Source: a virus. From it: DNA of 20,799 nt. Of the stretch, positions 1-7,450 are shown in pieces. The stretch spans positions 1 to 20,799 of IMG/VR virus record IMGVR_UViG_3300025082_000098. The stretch is one strand, 5' to 3'. The translations under genes were made by a program, and so were the position numbers. The notes under the pieces are model-generated. The model saw nothing but the letters and a program-made list of their open reading frames with translations. It was not told the DNA's origin and made no database searches. How positions within the stretch are numbered: position 1 is the first letter of the stretch; each line of letters starts with the position of its first letter.

Positions 1-273
1 GTCTATGCTTTTTTTAAGTTCTGCTCGTTCCTTCTCAACTTCTCTTAACTGTTCTTTAAGTTCGATGCTTTCAGGATTTTCTCTTACAAGTTTTTTAAGT
101 TCGTAATATTGTTTGGTTAATTCACGATACTCGTTTGTATCTATTCGTAAGTAAATTTGTTCTTTTATGCTTTGTACTTCTTTGGCATCAACATATCTAT
201 CGTCAATAAACCAAACACCAGTAATAAAAGTAATAATGAGAGCGGTACTTCCTAGTATTCTCAATATCCTCAT
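1..273 (-). CDS. Membrane-anchored coiled-coil protein, 3' end cut by window edge
   Basis: The reading frame starts at an ATG that overlaps the stop of the preceding 50-residue gene (TAATG) and stays open for 91 codons to base 1, so its C-terminus lies outside the window. A basic N-terminus (MRILRILG) is followed by one hydrophobic segment at about residues 9-23 and then by a charged, helix-prone region rich in Glu, Lys and Leu (about 30-91) that looks like a coiled coil. One N-terminal membrane anchor plus a long helical domain, placed after the tail fibre genes, resembles inner-membrane spanin (Rz-like) or holin-associated proteins. That role is only inferred from shape and position; I recognise no motif. 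I believe similar anchored coiled-coil proteins occur in other marine phages, from memory. Confidence 0.7.
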   Translation of the reverse strand, partial: MRILRILGSTALIITFITGVWFIDDRYVDAKEVQSIKEQIYLRIDTNEYRELTKQYYELKKLVRENPESIELKEQLREVEKERAELKKSID

Positions 274-425
274 TATCTTTTCCAAATATCATTAAAAAAA
301 TCTTGCCAGAATTTCTGAACTTGATCTTGATATTTCTTTGCTTGTTCTGGTTGATCTTTTATGAACTTTTCAATTTGAACTTTCCACTCTGCGTAAGTTG
401 GAATATCTAATTCTAATTTAAACAT
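273..425 (-). CDS. Small hypothetical protein, 50 aa
   Basis: A 50-residue frame with a very good ribosome binding site: AGGAG lies five bases before the ATG. It starts MFKLELDIPTYAEW, is rich in Gln, Lys and aromatic residues (three Trp, several Phe) and ends FFNDIWKR, which suggests a short amphipathic helical protein. There is no hydrophobic segment long enough to cross a membrane and no cysteine. Its stop overlaps the start of the membrane-anchored coiled-coil gene (TAATG), so the two are probably translationally coupled. I do not recognise the family. The strong Shine-Dalgarno sequence and coupling are the reasons to regard it as real despite its size. Confidence 0.65.
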   Translation of the reverse strand: MFKLELDIPTYAEWKVQIEKFIKDQPEQAKKYQDQVQKFWQDFFNDIWKR

Positions 426-455
426 ATTTCTCCTTTCTTTTATGTTTTAGGAAAT

Positions 456-683
456 TTATTTTTTATCTGGTTTTACTTCTTTAACTTCTTTAACTTCTTC
501 TTCTTTAGGAAGTTCTTTTTCTAGTAGTTCAGAATAATGTTTTTTCAAAAAATTAATATCTAAAATTTCTAAAGTTATTTGTTGTAGTTTAGTTTGTAAA
601 TTTTGTAATTTCTCTAAATATAACTTTCCTTTATCCGATAGCTTTTCACTACCATAATCTTTGTTGTCCATTTTAAAGTTCAT
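456..683 (-). CDS. Small coiled-coil protein, 75 aa, with VKE repeat tail
   Basis: The gene has a strong Shine-Dalgarno sequence (AAAGGAG, about seven bases before the ATG). The protein has a short N-terminus, then a helical stretch (about 15-58) of regularly spaced Leu, Ile and Tyr: LSDKGKLYLEKLQ, a Gln/Leu-rich segment, then KHYSELLEKEL. The pattern 'Y..E.LSD..K...EKLQ ... Y...L...L' resembles a small helical domain common in marine phage tail regions (I recall it as DUF6447-like; low certainty). The last 15 or so residues are a charged tail built from a VKE repeat, encoded by a 9-bp tandem repeat. The position next to the fibre genes hints at a tail-associated or fibre-assembly role, but no function can be assigned. 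Confidence 0.7.
   Translation of the reverse strand: MNFKMDNKDYGSEKLSDKGKLYLEKLQNLQTKLQQITLEILDINFLKKHYSELLEKELPKEEEVKEVKEVKPDKK
472..498. repeat. 9-bp tandem repeat, three copies
   Basis: On the plus strand the units are tttacttct, ttaacttct, ttaacttct; the first differs by one base. They lie inside the 3' end of the 75-residue gene and encode the VKEVKEVK tail on the minus strand. In-frame 9-bp units can expand or contract without breaking the gene. Confidence 0.75.
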
Positions 684-697
684 TCAGTCTCCTTTGA

Positions 698-883
698 TTA
701 TTCTCCATTATCTATTACTGTTCCACCATCAGCTATCCATTCTTGAATTGCTTGGTAATCTGTGTTTGCCTCGTTTAGTGGTACTAAAATTGTATTAGGA
801 TTTTTGTTTTCATTAAAAACTCTAATTCCAGTTTTTTGACCATCTAAATAAATATATTCTACTATGCTATTATTTAAATCCAT
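698..883 (-). CDS. Small tail-fibre-associated protein, 61 aa
   Basis: A 61-residue acidic protein encoded directly after the tail fibre, with a 2-base gap. The N-terminal half looks like two or three beta strands (IVEYIYLDGQKTGIRVF). The C-terminal half contains NTDYQAIQEWIADGGTVID, a signature I associate with small proteins and protein ends next to tail fibres in marine phages and cyanophages, where 'Y..IQ.W...G.T' recurs. A GGAATT lies upstream of the ATG as a modest ribosome site. Its location suggests a role in fibre folding, fibre capping or attachment. No enzymatic residues are apparent. Confidence 0.75.
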   Translation of the reverse strand: MDLNNSIVEYIYLDGQKTGIRVFNENKNPNTILVPLNEANTDYQAIQEWIADGGTVIDNGE

Positions 884-885
884 TT

Positions 886-2469
886 TTATAATTCCGCACT
901 TGCCGCTAGTTTATATGAAGCATCATTACATCTTACTCTTGCTGATGCACCAGCTGACCCAACATAATTTTCTGCACCAGAAGTAAAAATTGCTATGTTA
1001 TTATAACCAGCTTTTCCAACTCCATTAAATCCATCAAATGTATCTTGCGCTCCATTTCTTAAAGCTAATAAATAATCTGTTCCTGTTGTTTGAACTATGC
1101 TTGGAATAGACCTCATTGTAGTTGGTAAATCTTTCATGCAAAAAAGTTGACCACCATCATAGTCTGTGCAATTTGCTAAATCTAATACATCAGAATACGC
1201 TTGTGTTCCACTTCGAGAATAAATTTGATGATAATATCTTTGGCATCTTCCTAAATTCACACCAACAGGCAAGAACTCAAAATCAGATGATGTTCCTACT
1301 TCTAATTGTATTCCTGTTATATAAACTTCATCATCAGTAGAACCACCAAGTCCAGCAAGATTACCACTTGACCAATAACCAACGGCAGAATTTTGCCAAG
1401 TATTAGTTACACCTGATCCATTAGGTGTACCAAAATATAATTTAACTGAAAATTCCTCTGTATTTGTATTTTTAATTATTCTAGAAGTATCGCCTGGAAA
1501 TGTTATTGTTTTCTTTTCCCAAGTATCAGCACTGCTTACAGTATAATCAAAAGATGCTATTCTTTCTTGGTCTGAATTAGCATTAAATAAAATTGCACTA
1601 TAGGTTCCTGTTTCATTAGTTTTAATCCAAAAACTTAAACTTAAACTTTCAGCAGATGCTGTTCCAAATTTTAAATGCTGTAACATTTGACCTTCAAATT
1701 TCTGCATTAAAGCTATCTCATCACCATTTGAACTTCCAGCAGATGTACAATCTAACTTCATTGAATAATAAAATCCTTGTCCACTAGGTACATCAGTTGA
1801 TTGTGAGATAGTCCAAGTACCAGTATCGGTTTGAGTTTTCCATCTATCACAAGCATAATAGCCGTCACTTGTTGTAATAGAAGCAGTTGAAGTTGCTCTT
1901 TGAGCAACAGCCATATCTCCATTAATTAAAATATTTTTATAATTTTTATCTCCACCACCAGCAGCAAAAGCTGGTGGTTGACCAGCACCAGCAGAAGTTA
2001 AAACTTGTCCGTCTGTTCCTGTTGCAATAGCAACGGGGTCGCCACTTGCATCATAACTAATTATATTTCCATCTGTACCACCCGCCATCTTTGCTAAACT
2101 TACAGCGTTATCAGCAATTTCTTCTGTATCTACTGCGTTATCTGCAAGATGTATATTATCAATTGAACCATCAACATATTGATCGCTGTCTACTGAATCT
2201 GCGCCAAGAGATACAGTTGAATCCAACCAGTTAACTGTATTTGCTGAATAGTTAAAGGTGCAAAGTGAAATCCAATCTGAACCGTCATAAAATTTTAAAG
2301 TTGGTGTTGTTGCTGAAGTTGTGTCTAACCATAAACTTCCAGCCGCCTTACTTCCAGGTGCAGAAGAAGCTGAACTTAAAGTGTTCAAAGCATTTAAGCT
2401 ATTGTTCATAGCTGTACGGAATGCCGAGAAGCCCTGATTATCTACTGTAATTTGTGAAACTGATGCCAT
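886..2469 (-). CDS. Tail fibre / receptor-binding protein with sugar-binding-like domain
   Basis: This 527-residue protein has the modular build of a marine phage fibre. Residues 1-70 include GSLWLDTTSATTPTLKFYDG, a strand-rich module often near fibre bases. Residues 85-130 carry repeated strands with the motif ADNAV twice (109-113 and 119-123), as in trimeric beta-helical shafts. A Gly/Ala-rich hinge (about 158-174) follows. From about 178 to 405, starting NILINGDMAVAQRA and ending near YITGIQLEVG, is a jelly-roll that resembles carbohydrate-binding (CBM4/9-like) modules found at fibre tips. The last 120 residues, opening with CQRYYHQ, form a further terminal domain that may be the receptor-binding tip. 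A GGA-containing ribosome site lies about 11 bases upstream. Position after the gpJ-like hub fits a side or central fibre. The receptor is unknown. Confidence 0.87.
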   Translation of the reverse strand: MASVSQITVDNQGFSAFRTAMNNSLNALNTLSSASSAPGSKAAGSLWLDTTSATTPTLKFYDGSDWISLCTFNYSANTVNWLDSTVSLGADSVDSDQYVDGSIDNIHLADNAVDTEEIADNAVSLAKMAGGTDGNIISYDASGDPVAIATGTDGQVLTSAGAGQPPAFAAGGGDKNYKNILINGDMAVAQRATSTASITTSDGYYACDRWKTQTDTGTWTISQSTDVPSGQGFYYSMKLDCTSAGSSNGDEIALMQKFEGQMLQHLKFGTASAESLSLSFWIKTNETGTYSAILFNANSDQERIASFDYTVSSADTWEKKTITFPGDTSRIIKNTNTEEFSVKLYFGTPNGSGVTNTWQNSAVGYWSSGNLAGLGGSTDDEVYITGIQLEVGTSSDFEFLPVGVNLGRCQRYYHQIYSRSGTQAYSDVLDLANCTDYDGGQLFCMKDLPTTMRSIPSIVQTTGTDYLLALRNGAQDTFDGFNGVGKAGYNNIAIFTSGAENYVGSAGASARVRCNDASYKLAASAEL

Positions 2470-2508
2470 AATTTTTATTTATCCTATTTTGTTGTTTAAT
2501 GCAAACTC

Positions 2509-5500
2509 TTAAGGTGATAATCCATACCCCTCTGCCACGTAATCAAATGTTCTATCTTGGGCTACAGCAGAATTATTATAAAAAGTTATTGAGAAACCAG
2601 TAGCACTTTTTGATGTGATTGTATAGTAGTCTCCCGTTGCCATATTTTGTGCCGCAATTCCCAAGCTAGGTGTTGTAAAAAATGCGTTGCTAAATGTAAT
2701 TACTTTTGTTGTTGCTCCACTTGCAATATCGTTGCCTTTTGCATTTCTGTTTTCCATAGCCAATTTAATTACTAATTGAGTTATATTACTGCTTGTTTTA
2801 TTATCATCATTGGTTAATCGCAATCTAAATTTGGCATATCTAAAGGCATAAGTAGCTGACGAAGAAATATCATTATAAACAGTTGCCGCACCCAAACTCG
2901 CTGTACTTGTAGCCATTTGTAATTTATGAAAAGCGTGAGAAGGTTCACTTCCATCAAATGGTGCTTTTGCATCATCAAAATATAAATTTCCTCTACCACT
3001 ATCAAAAAGATCATACGGATTTTGATTATCTAAAGTTAAAGTTGGTTTAACTGTTCCATCATAAGTAGCCGATAATGAGATAGAATTAATAAAATTATAA
3101 TATCCAAGACTATCTCTATTAGCTAAATAATAAGTTGGATTTGAAGTTGCATCAGTACCCCCAAGTTCAAAATCTCCACTAGGAGTATCAAAGTTTCCAA
3201 CTGTATCTTCAAAATTAGTAATAGTATCTAAAGATAAAACAGTATCTCCACTCACATCTTCTTTTACACATAAAGGATAAGTCGCATCCATTTGTGCTGG
3301 GCTTAAAAATAAATTTGGATTTTCTGTTGTTGTAGAAATATCAGTATAAGCAAAAATATTTGAAACATTGGTGTAAATAATAGATTCCGAAATTGATTCA
3401 TTGCCAGTTTTGTCGATTGCTTTTATGAGGAAAGCACCAACTCTACTATTCACTAAAGCATTATCTGATTTTCTTCTTGTTACCCTGATTAAATTCGTGC
3501 TGTTGTTCCATAATGCACCACTCGTTACATTTTGGTATCTTATTTCATAGTAAGCAATATCTAAATCTGTTGAGGCACTAGGTGGTGTCCAAGTCAATCT
3601 CATTTGATTACTTCCGTGCATTTCTATTGCAAAATCATCAACATTACTTGGTGGATCACTTCCACCTACTATTGTTCTGTTTTCAGAAGTATAAGTTGAG
3701 GAAACTCCCAATGAGGAAATCGCCTTACATCTTACATTATAAATTTTTCCATCAACCACATTTAACATTTCATGGTTTAATTGAGTTCCTTTTGCTATAA
3801 TTTTATAATCTGATTCTGTGCTTTGTTTAGCTTCCACTTGATAATATTGAACAAATTTATCTGTACTTGCACCCACTAAAATATTAAGTCGAGTCAGCAC
3901 AACACCATCTGAATATTCTATTAGTTCATCACTCAATGTTAAACTTGCTGGTGCAGTTACAGAATAAGGATCTGGTAATGTAGTATCAGGTATTGTAACG
4001 GGTGCATTTTTATCATTAAATGTGTAAAAATTATCTTGGTGTTCAAATAATTGCACATTTACAGTTAAATCTTCATTGATCTCTAACCCCAAAACACGAA
4101 AAGGTTTAGCACTAAAACCACCACTTGCGTAGGTTAATGCAACTATGTCACCAATTTCTAATTCTAAAAATTCTGATGTTAAAGTTAATTGTATTTGTAA
4201 TTGGTTTCTTGATCTTCTTAAAATAATTTCGCAAAGTGCTTCCGCATTATAAGCATTAGTAACATTTGGAAATTGAAAATTACCCTCTAACAAAGTATTA
4301 TTATCTACAGACAACATTGTAGCGTGTTGAAAATCACTAGCAACTCCACTGTCATCAATAGGCGGAAAACATACAGTATCATTTTGCCATTTCTTATATG
4401 GGTTACAATAGGTTCCGATAACACGATTGTATTTAGTATTTTTTCTTTCTCCTACAACTTTTGCACCACCTACAACATGATCTTTGGTAATTGTTTTAAC
4501 AGATGAACCTGTTCCCTCAATTTTTAATTTATAAACTCCATTGTTATAAGTAAATAAAGACCTCATAGGATTGAGAAGTTTTTTTACATTTTCAATAACC
4601 TTTTGACTTGTATCTATAACAGCATTGGATTCAAATTTTATAATAGCTGGAACTGTATCTGTAATTTGTGTTCCATTATCAAATTTTGCAGATAAAGTTG
4701 TACTATAAGTTCCGCCAGTTATTTTCCATGAAAAAGTTAAAACAGAATCCGTTGGTGCGTTTCCATATAAAATAATAATTGGATAGACCTGACCACTTGT
4801 TAAACTTTTTGTACCCTCTCTGGTTTGTTCTCCATGCCACCCACTATTATTTACAATTAATTTGCTATCTTTATTTCCTTGTATTTCTATAAATAAATTA
4901 TTTACTGTTTGACCAGCATCACCAACATAAACTCTTGAACTATCATCTGAAGTTGTTTTAAAATAATATGTATTTGTACTTGCTGGTGTAAAATAACCAA
5001 AATATCTCCTAGAGTTATTGGGATCTGTTGATACTGAACTTATACTTGTAACTGTGCCTGTTGATGATGGATATTTATTTATAAAATAATTTGGATCATC
5101 ATTATAATAACCTGAATAAAATTCATGGATTAATCCAGGTACAGAAGATGTGCTAACAGTTCTTGGAACTATTAATGTATCGGCATCATTAGCGGCAGTT
5201 TGAAAAGAAGTAAAATTTGTTTCAAAGGCACTATTTGGTAATCCTTTTCCATATCTGGAATTTCTTAAATAATCCAGTAATACTAAAGCAGAGTTCGGTG
5301 TGTATCTTGTTGTTGTATCTCTTGGGTCATAAACTTTTTTTCCTTTTAATGTAACTTTAATTTGTGGAATTGAACTGAAAATATCTTGATGCCATTTAAA
5401 CCTAAAAGATAAATAACAGATTCCTGACAATTTATGTGCCGCAGTCCAATTAGATGATGCTGATAAAATTGAAGATACACTTTGTCCATCTGTTCCATAA

Positions 5501-5895
5501 AATGCTTGTATCTGAATATGTGAAGCACTATCTTTATAAAAATTTGCATCACCACCAGAAACTTCTCTTACTGTTCCATCTGTTAAATCTCCATCAAAAA
5601 AAACTAATTTATCATCTACAAATATTTGTTGGATTTCTTCAATCTCTCCTTCGCAAACAATACCCGCCATGTATAAATATTCATTATCAGTTCCAGAACT
5701 TTCTAAAAAAACTCGTGTAATTCCAGTTTGTCTTCTACCATAAACTATCGGGATTTGTGCATTGTTGGATTGTTTATTAATTAAAACACCTTTGGCTTCT
5801 TCTGGTATATCAAAATCAGGGGTATCAGCTACTGGAATTAACCAACCAATAAAACCTGAAACAACCTCAACTATCGAATCAATTATACCACCCAT
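2509..5895 (-). CDS. J-like: Tail tip hub / host-specificity protein (lambda gpJ-like)
   Basis: At 1128 residues this is the largest gene, last of the tail-assembly block and just before the fibre, as gpJ is in lambda. The N-terminus (MGGIIDSIVEVVSGFIGWLIP) is hydrophobic and is followed by the hub start typical of this family (KGVLINKQSNNAQIPIVYG at about 36-52). PYD/PRD and LLDYLRNSRYGKGLP (about 206-220) also match gpJ-type hubs. A PA14/GLEYA-like domain sits at about 250-395. Hub beta domains resume (about 415-660), including EIGDIVALTY, and two fibronectin III-like repeats follow (about 675-880). The C-terminal 250 residues are beta-rich and probably surface exposed. The start has a strong AAGGAG about nine bases upstream and overlaps the previous stop (TAATG). 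The protein should close the tail tip, contact the receptor and undergo the change that triggers DNA release. Confidence 0.9.
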   Translation of the reverse strand: MGGIIDSIVEVVSGFIGWLIPVADTPDFDIPEEAKGVLINKQSNNAQIPIVYGRRQTGITRVFLESSGTDNEYLYMAGIVCEGEIEEIQQIFVDDKLVFFDGDLTDGTVREVSGGDANFYKDSASHIQIQAFYGTDGQSVSSILSASSNWTAAHKLSGICYLSFRFKWHQDIFSSIPQIKVTLKGKKVYDPRDTTTRYTPNSALVLLDYLRNSRYGKGLPNSAFETNFTSFQTAANDADTLIVPRTVSTSSVPGLIHEFYSGYYNDDPNYFINKYPSSTGTVTSISSVSTDPNNSRRYFGYFTPASTNTYYFKTTSDDSSRVYVGDAGQTVNNLFIEIQGNKDSKLIVNNSGWHGEQTREGTKSLTSGQVYPIIILYGNAPTDSVLTFSWKITGGTYSTTLSAKFDNGTQITDTVPAIIKFESNAVIDTSQKVIENVKKLLNPMRSLFTYNNGVYKLKIEGTGSSVKTITKDHVVGGAKVVGERKNTKYNRVIGTYCNPYKKWQNDTVCFPPIDDSGVASDFQHATMLSVDNNTLLEGNFQFPNVTNAYNAEALCEIILRRSRNQLQIQLTLTSEFLELEIGDIVALTYASGGFSAKPFRVLGLEINEDLTVNVQLFEHQDNFYTFNDKNAPVTIPDTTLPDPYSVTAPASLTLSDELIEYSDGVVLTRLNILVGASTDKFVQYYQVEAKQSTESDYKIIAKGTQLNHEMLNVVDGKIYNVRCKAISSLGVSSTYTSENRTIVGGSDPPSNVDDFAIEMHGSNQMRLTWTPPSASTDLDIAYYEIRYQNVTSGALWNNSTNLIRVTRRKSDNALVNSRVGAFLIKAIDKTGNESISESIIYTNVSNIFAYTDISTTTENPNLFLSPAQMDATYPLCVKEDVSGDTVLSLDTITNFEDTVGNFDTPSGDFELGGTDATSNPTYYLANRDSLGYYNFINSISLSATYDGTVKPTLTLDNQNPYDLFDSGRGNLYFDDAKAPFDGSEPSHAFHKLQMATSTASLGAATVYNDISSSATYAFRYAKFRLRLTNDDNKTSSNITQLVIKLAMENRNAKGNDIASGATTKVITFSNAFFTTPSLGIAAQNMATGDYYTITSKSATGFSITFYNNSAVAQDRTFDYVAEGYGLSP
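4711..5148 (-). other. PA14/GLEYA-like domain inside the tail hub gene
   Basis: Residues about 250-395 of the hub protein read as a PA14-type beta-barrel: PGLIHEFYSG, then a segment ending RRYFGYFTP, then TYYFKTTSDDSSRVYVG, and finally YPIIILYGN before a strand ending FSWKITGG. The order 'G.l..eyY', 'rr..G.f.P...tY.F.t.sDDssrv.vg', 'g..YPi.i.ygn' is the familiar PA14/GLEYA pattern. The Asp-Asp pair (317-318) is at the place where calcium and sugar are held in the family. Sequence before (RNSRYGKGLP) and after (VIDTSQKVIENVKKLL) looks like continuous hub, so the domain appears inserted. Confidence 0.7.
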
Positions 5896-6290
5896 TAATG
5901 ATAACTCCTTTTAAACTTCTGACCTACTCTATAAATATCACTATTAACTCTTAACCAATTTATAGATTGATTTACTTTTAATTTCTTTTTAAAATAATGA
6001 TAAACCCAGCGCATCATATTAAATGTATTTTTTGTAGATACAATTTCAATTACCCAAGTATTATTTCCTGATTTCCATTCATAAGTTTTTATTTTACCTG
6101 TGTGTTTAAATCTTTTTTCTACTAGATCATGGATATGCGCCCAATTAACAAAACCAACTAATTCGTTATTGTCATAAAATTTTTTAAATTGATTTAGTTT
6201 AATTGATGGTTGTAGATAATATTGTAATTGATTATCTGGTTTATTTTTAAAACGATCAAATTTTTTAAATAGATTAATTACATCTTGCAT
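5895..6290 (-). CDS. HlyC-like (RTX toxin lysine acyltransferase family) tail-region protein
   Basis: The 131-residue protein matches, motif by motif, the RTX toxin-activating acyltransferases as I remember HlyC: P-x-I-x-x-x-Q at 28-34, LVGFVNWA at 44-51 (HlyC PVAYCSWA), and EWKSGNNTWVIEIV at 71-84 (HlyC DWTSGDRKWFIDWI). A further RVNSDIYRVGQKF near the end matches HlyC RVDPKTHVGKVSEF. HlyC moves an acyl chain from acyl carrier protein to toxin lysines. When aligned without gaps, the essential His of HlyC falls on Phe14 here (FKNKP against HRNWP) and the essential Asp falls on Glu82, so catalysis may be lost or changed. The gene overlaps its neighbours by TAATG on both sides and sits between a gpL/DUF2163-like gene and the hub, where many phages encode an NlpC/P60 cell-wall peptidase. 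Family placement is fairly secure; function is open. Confidence 0.75.
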   Translation of the reverse strand: MQDVINLFKKFDRFKNKPDNQLQYYLQPSIKLNQFKKFYDNNELVGFVNWAHIHDLVEKRFKHTGKIKTYEWKSGNNTWVIEIVSTKNTFNMMRWVYHYFKKKLKVNQSINWLRVNSDIYRVGQKFKRSYH

Positions 6291-6844
6291 TATGCTCTAC
6301 CCCATTTAATATCGCCTATAGTTTGTGAGGCATATTCAAAACCTAAATCAGTAGAGAAATGTATTTGTTGTGAATTAGTATTTGTTTTTCTTCCCTCAAT
6401 TTTATCAAAATCTGACCAATGAGAAGTAACAAGAACATTAATATTAGATTGATTAATAGATTCATCAATACTAAAAGATTCAATTCTGCCTTTAAATAAT
6501 AAAAATGGGTCTGCTATTACACTTTCGTTGCTATCTAAAAATCCTTTATAAACTTCCGCCTCTTTTTCTATATAAGCATTAGATAAAAATAATGAAATAA
6601 TTGTTTGATCTGCACCTGTAAAAGATATTGAAATATTGCTAACTTCTACTTGAGAAGATTCCTTAACGCTTGAAAGACTTGTAAATAATGAAGATGCTGA
6701 ATAGGTATTAGAATCGTAAGTTATATCTTTGTAGTGATCTGTAAATCTATGTCCTGAAGAAACATTAATATAAACAAGAGTAATAGGTTTTAAATTATCT
6801 GTTGCTAATTCTGTTTTTACTGCGGTGGATAAACTTCTTGTCAT
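6290..6844 (-). CDS. Minor tail protein, gpL / DUF2163-like
   Basis: A 184-residue protein from the tail-tip block. It opens MTRSLSTAVKTELA, typical of proteins that link the distal tail ring to the hub, then ITYDSNTYSASSLF (about 41-54), a segment VEVSNISISFTGAD (46-residue spacing later), VIADPFLLFKGRIESF (about 109-124) and ends with SDLGFEYA-like residues and IKWGRA. The series 'ITYd...Y', 'evsn..is.tG.d', 'dpf.lFkGri...' and final 'WGr' is what I associate with DUF2163 and related gpL-type tail proteins, as in gene transfer agents and many alphaproteobacterial phages. In those systems the next gene is usually a cell-wall peptidase; here it is the HlyC-like gene, coupled by TAATG. There are no cysteines, so the iron-sulphur cluster of lambda gpL is not expected. 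Confidence 0.75.
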   Translation of the reverse strand: MTRSLSTAVKTELATDNLKPITLVYINVSSGHRFTDHYKDITYDSNTYSASSLFTSLSSVKESSQVEVSNISISFTGADQTIISLFLSNAYIEKEAEVYKGFLDSNESVIADPFLLFKGRIESFSIDESINQSNINVLVTSHWSDFDKIEGRKTNTNSQQIHFSTDLGFEYASQTIGDIKWGRA

Positions 6845-6850
6845 AAATAA

Positions 6851-7450
6851 TTAAAGAGCTTCCTCTAGGTTTATTTCATATTCATATAAATTATTAATTG
6901 TAATAGAATATTCCTGAATATCATTAGTAAGTCTAACAGTAAAAGCAACATCATCATAAATTAACGCCACATCATTTGCTACATCTTCTCTTAATGGTGG
7001 TTCAAAAGTTAATGTTCCATCGCCACTTCCATCTGAATCTAAATCTGCTACCGCCATATAAACTTTGTCTGCACCGAATCTAAAGTAATCCCCAGCTTTT
7101 AATATTCCACTTGTGCTAACTGTCATTCCATCTATGGCGCAAGTTGTAACACCAGCAGAAATAGCACCATCAACACTTATTGTTCCTGTAGCTGAACCTT
7201 GTGCATCTGAAACAATAGGTGGAGTAACTGTAAAAGTATTTAATCTTGATCTTTGTTTCATTAAAAATGCTTTAATTGGTGCGAAAGTTGCTCTGTTCAT
7301 TGGTGCATAAACTAAAGTTATAGCAAATTTTTGACCATCTATTTGCCTGGTTTGAACTCTACCTGATGTCGTTGTTGATATTAAAGTATTTTGCCTTGAA
7401 CTTATTTTTGCATTTTTTGCAGTTGGTGTTGTTGGAAATTGTCCACTCAT
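6851..7450 (-). CDS. Distal tail-like (Dit / gpM-position) minor tail protein
   Basis: The 199-residue protein directly follows the tape measure with a 4-base ATGA overlap, the position of lambda gpM or the Dit protein of other siphoviruses. It starts SGQFPTTPTAKNAKISS and continues with QIDGQKFAITLVYAPMNRATFAPIKAFLMKQRSRLNTFTV, a beta-helix-beta arrangement common to distal tail ring proteins ('w.l.l.y..l.r....i.aFl...rgr...F'). The middle (about 90-150) holds an extra beta domain including LKAGDYFRFGADKVYMA, similar to inserts in other distal tail proteins, and the end (AFTVRLTNDIQEY ... NNLYEYEI) closes the first fold. It should form a hexameric ring joining tail tube to tip. Assignment rests on position and fold-like pattern, not on a close match. 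Confidence 0.68.
   Translation of the reverse strand: MSGQFPTTPTAKNAKISSRQNTLISTTTSGRVQTRQIDGQKFAITLVYAPMNRATFAPIKAFLMKQRSRLNTFTVTPPIVSDAQGSATGTISVDGAISAGVTTCAIDGMTVSTSGILKAGDYFRFGADKVYMAVADLDSDGSGDGTLTFEPPLREDVANDVALIYDDVAFTVRLTNDIQEYSITINNLYEYEINLEEAL

Noticed and set aside
886-1300. Diversity-generating retroelement target at the fibre C-terminus
   Set aside because: No reverse transcriptase, template repeat or adenine-biased variable repeat could be found in the window.
5454-5720. Plus-strand 88-codon open frame within the hub gene
   Set aside because: Leu/His-rich shadow of AT-rich antisense codons, no ribosome site, and the minus-strand frame is clearly coding.
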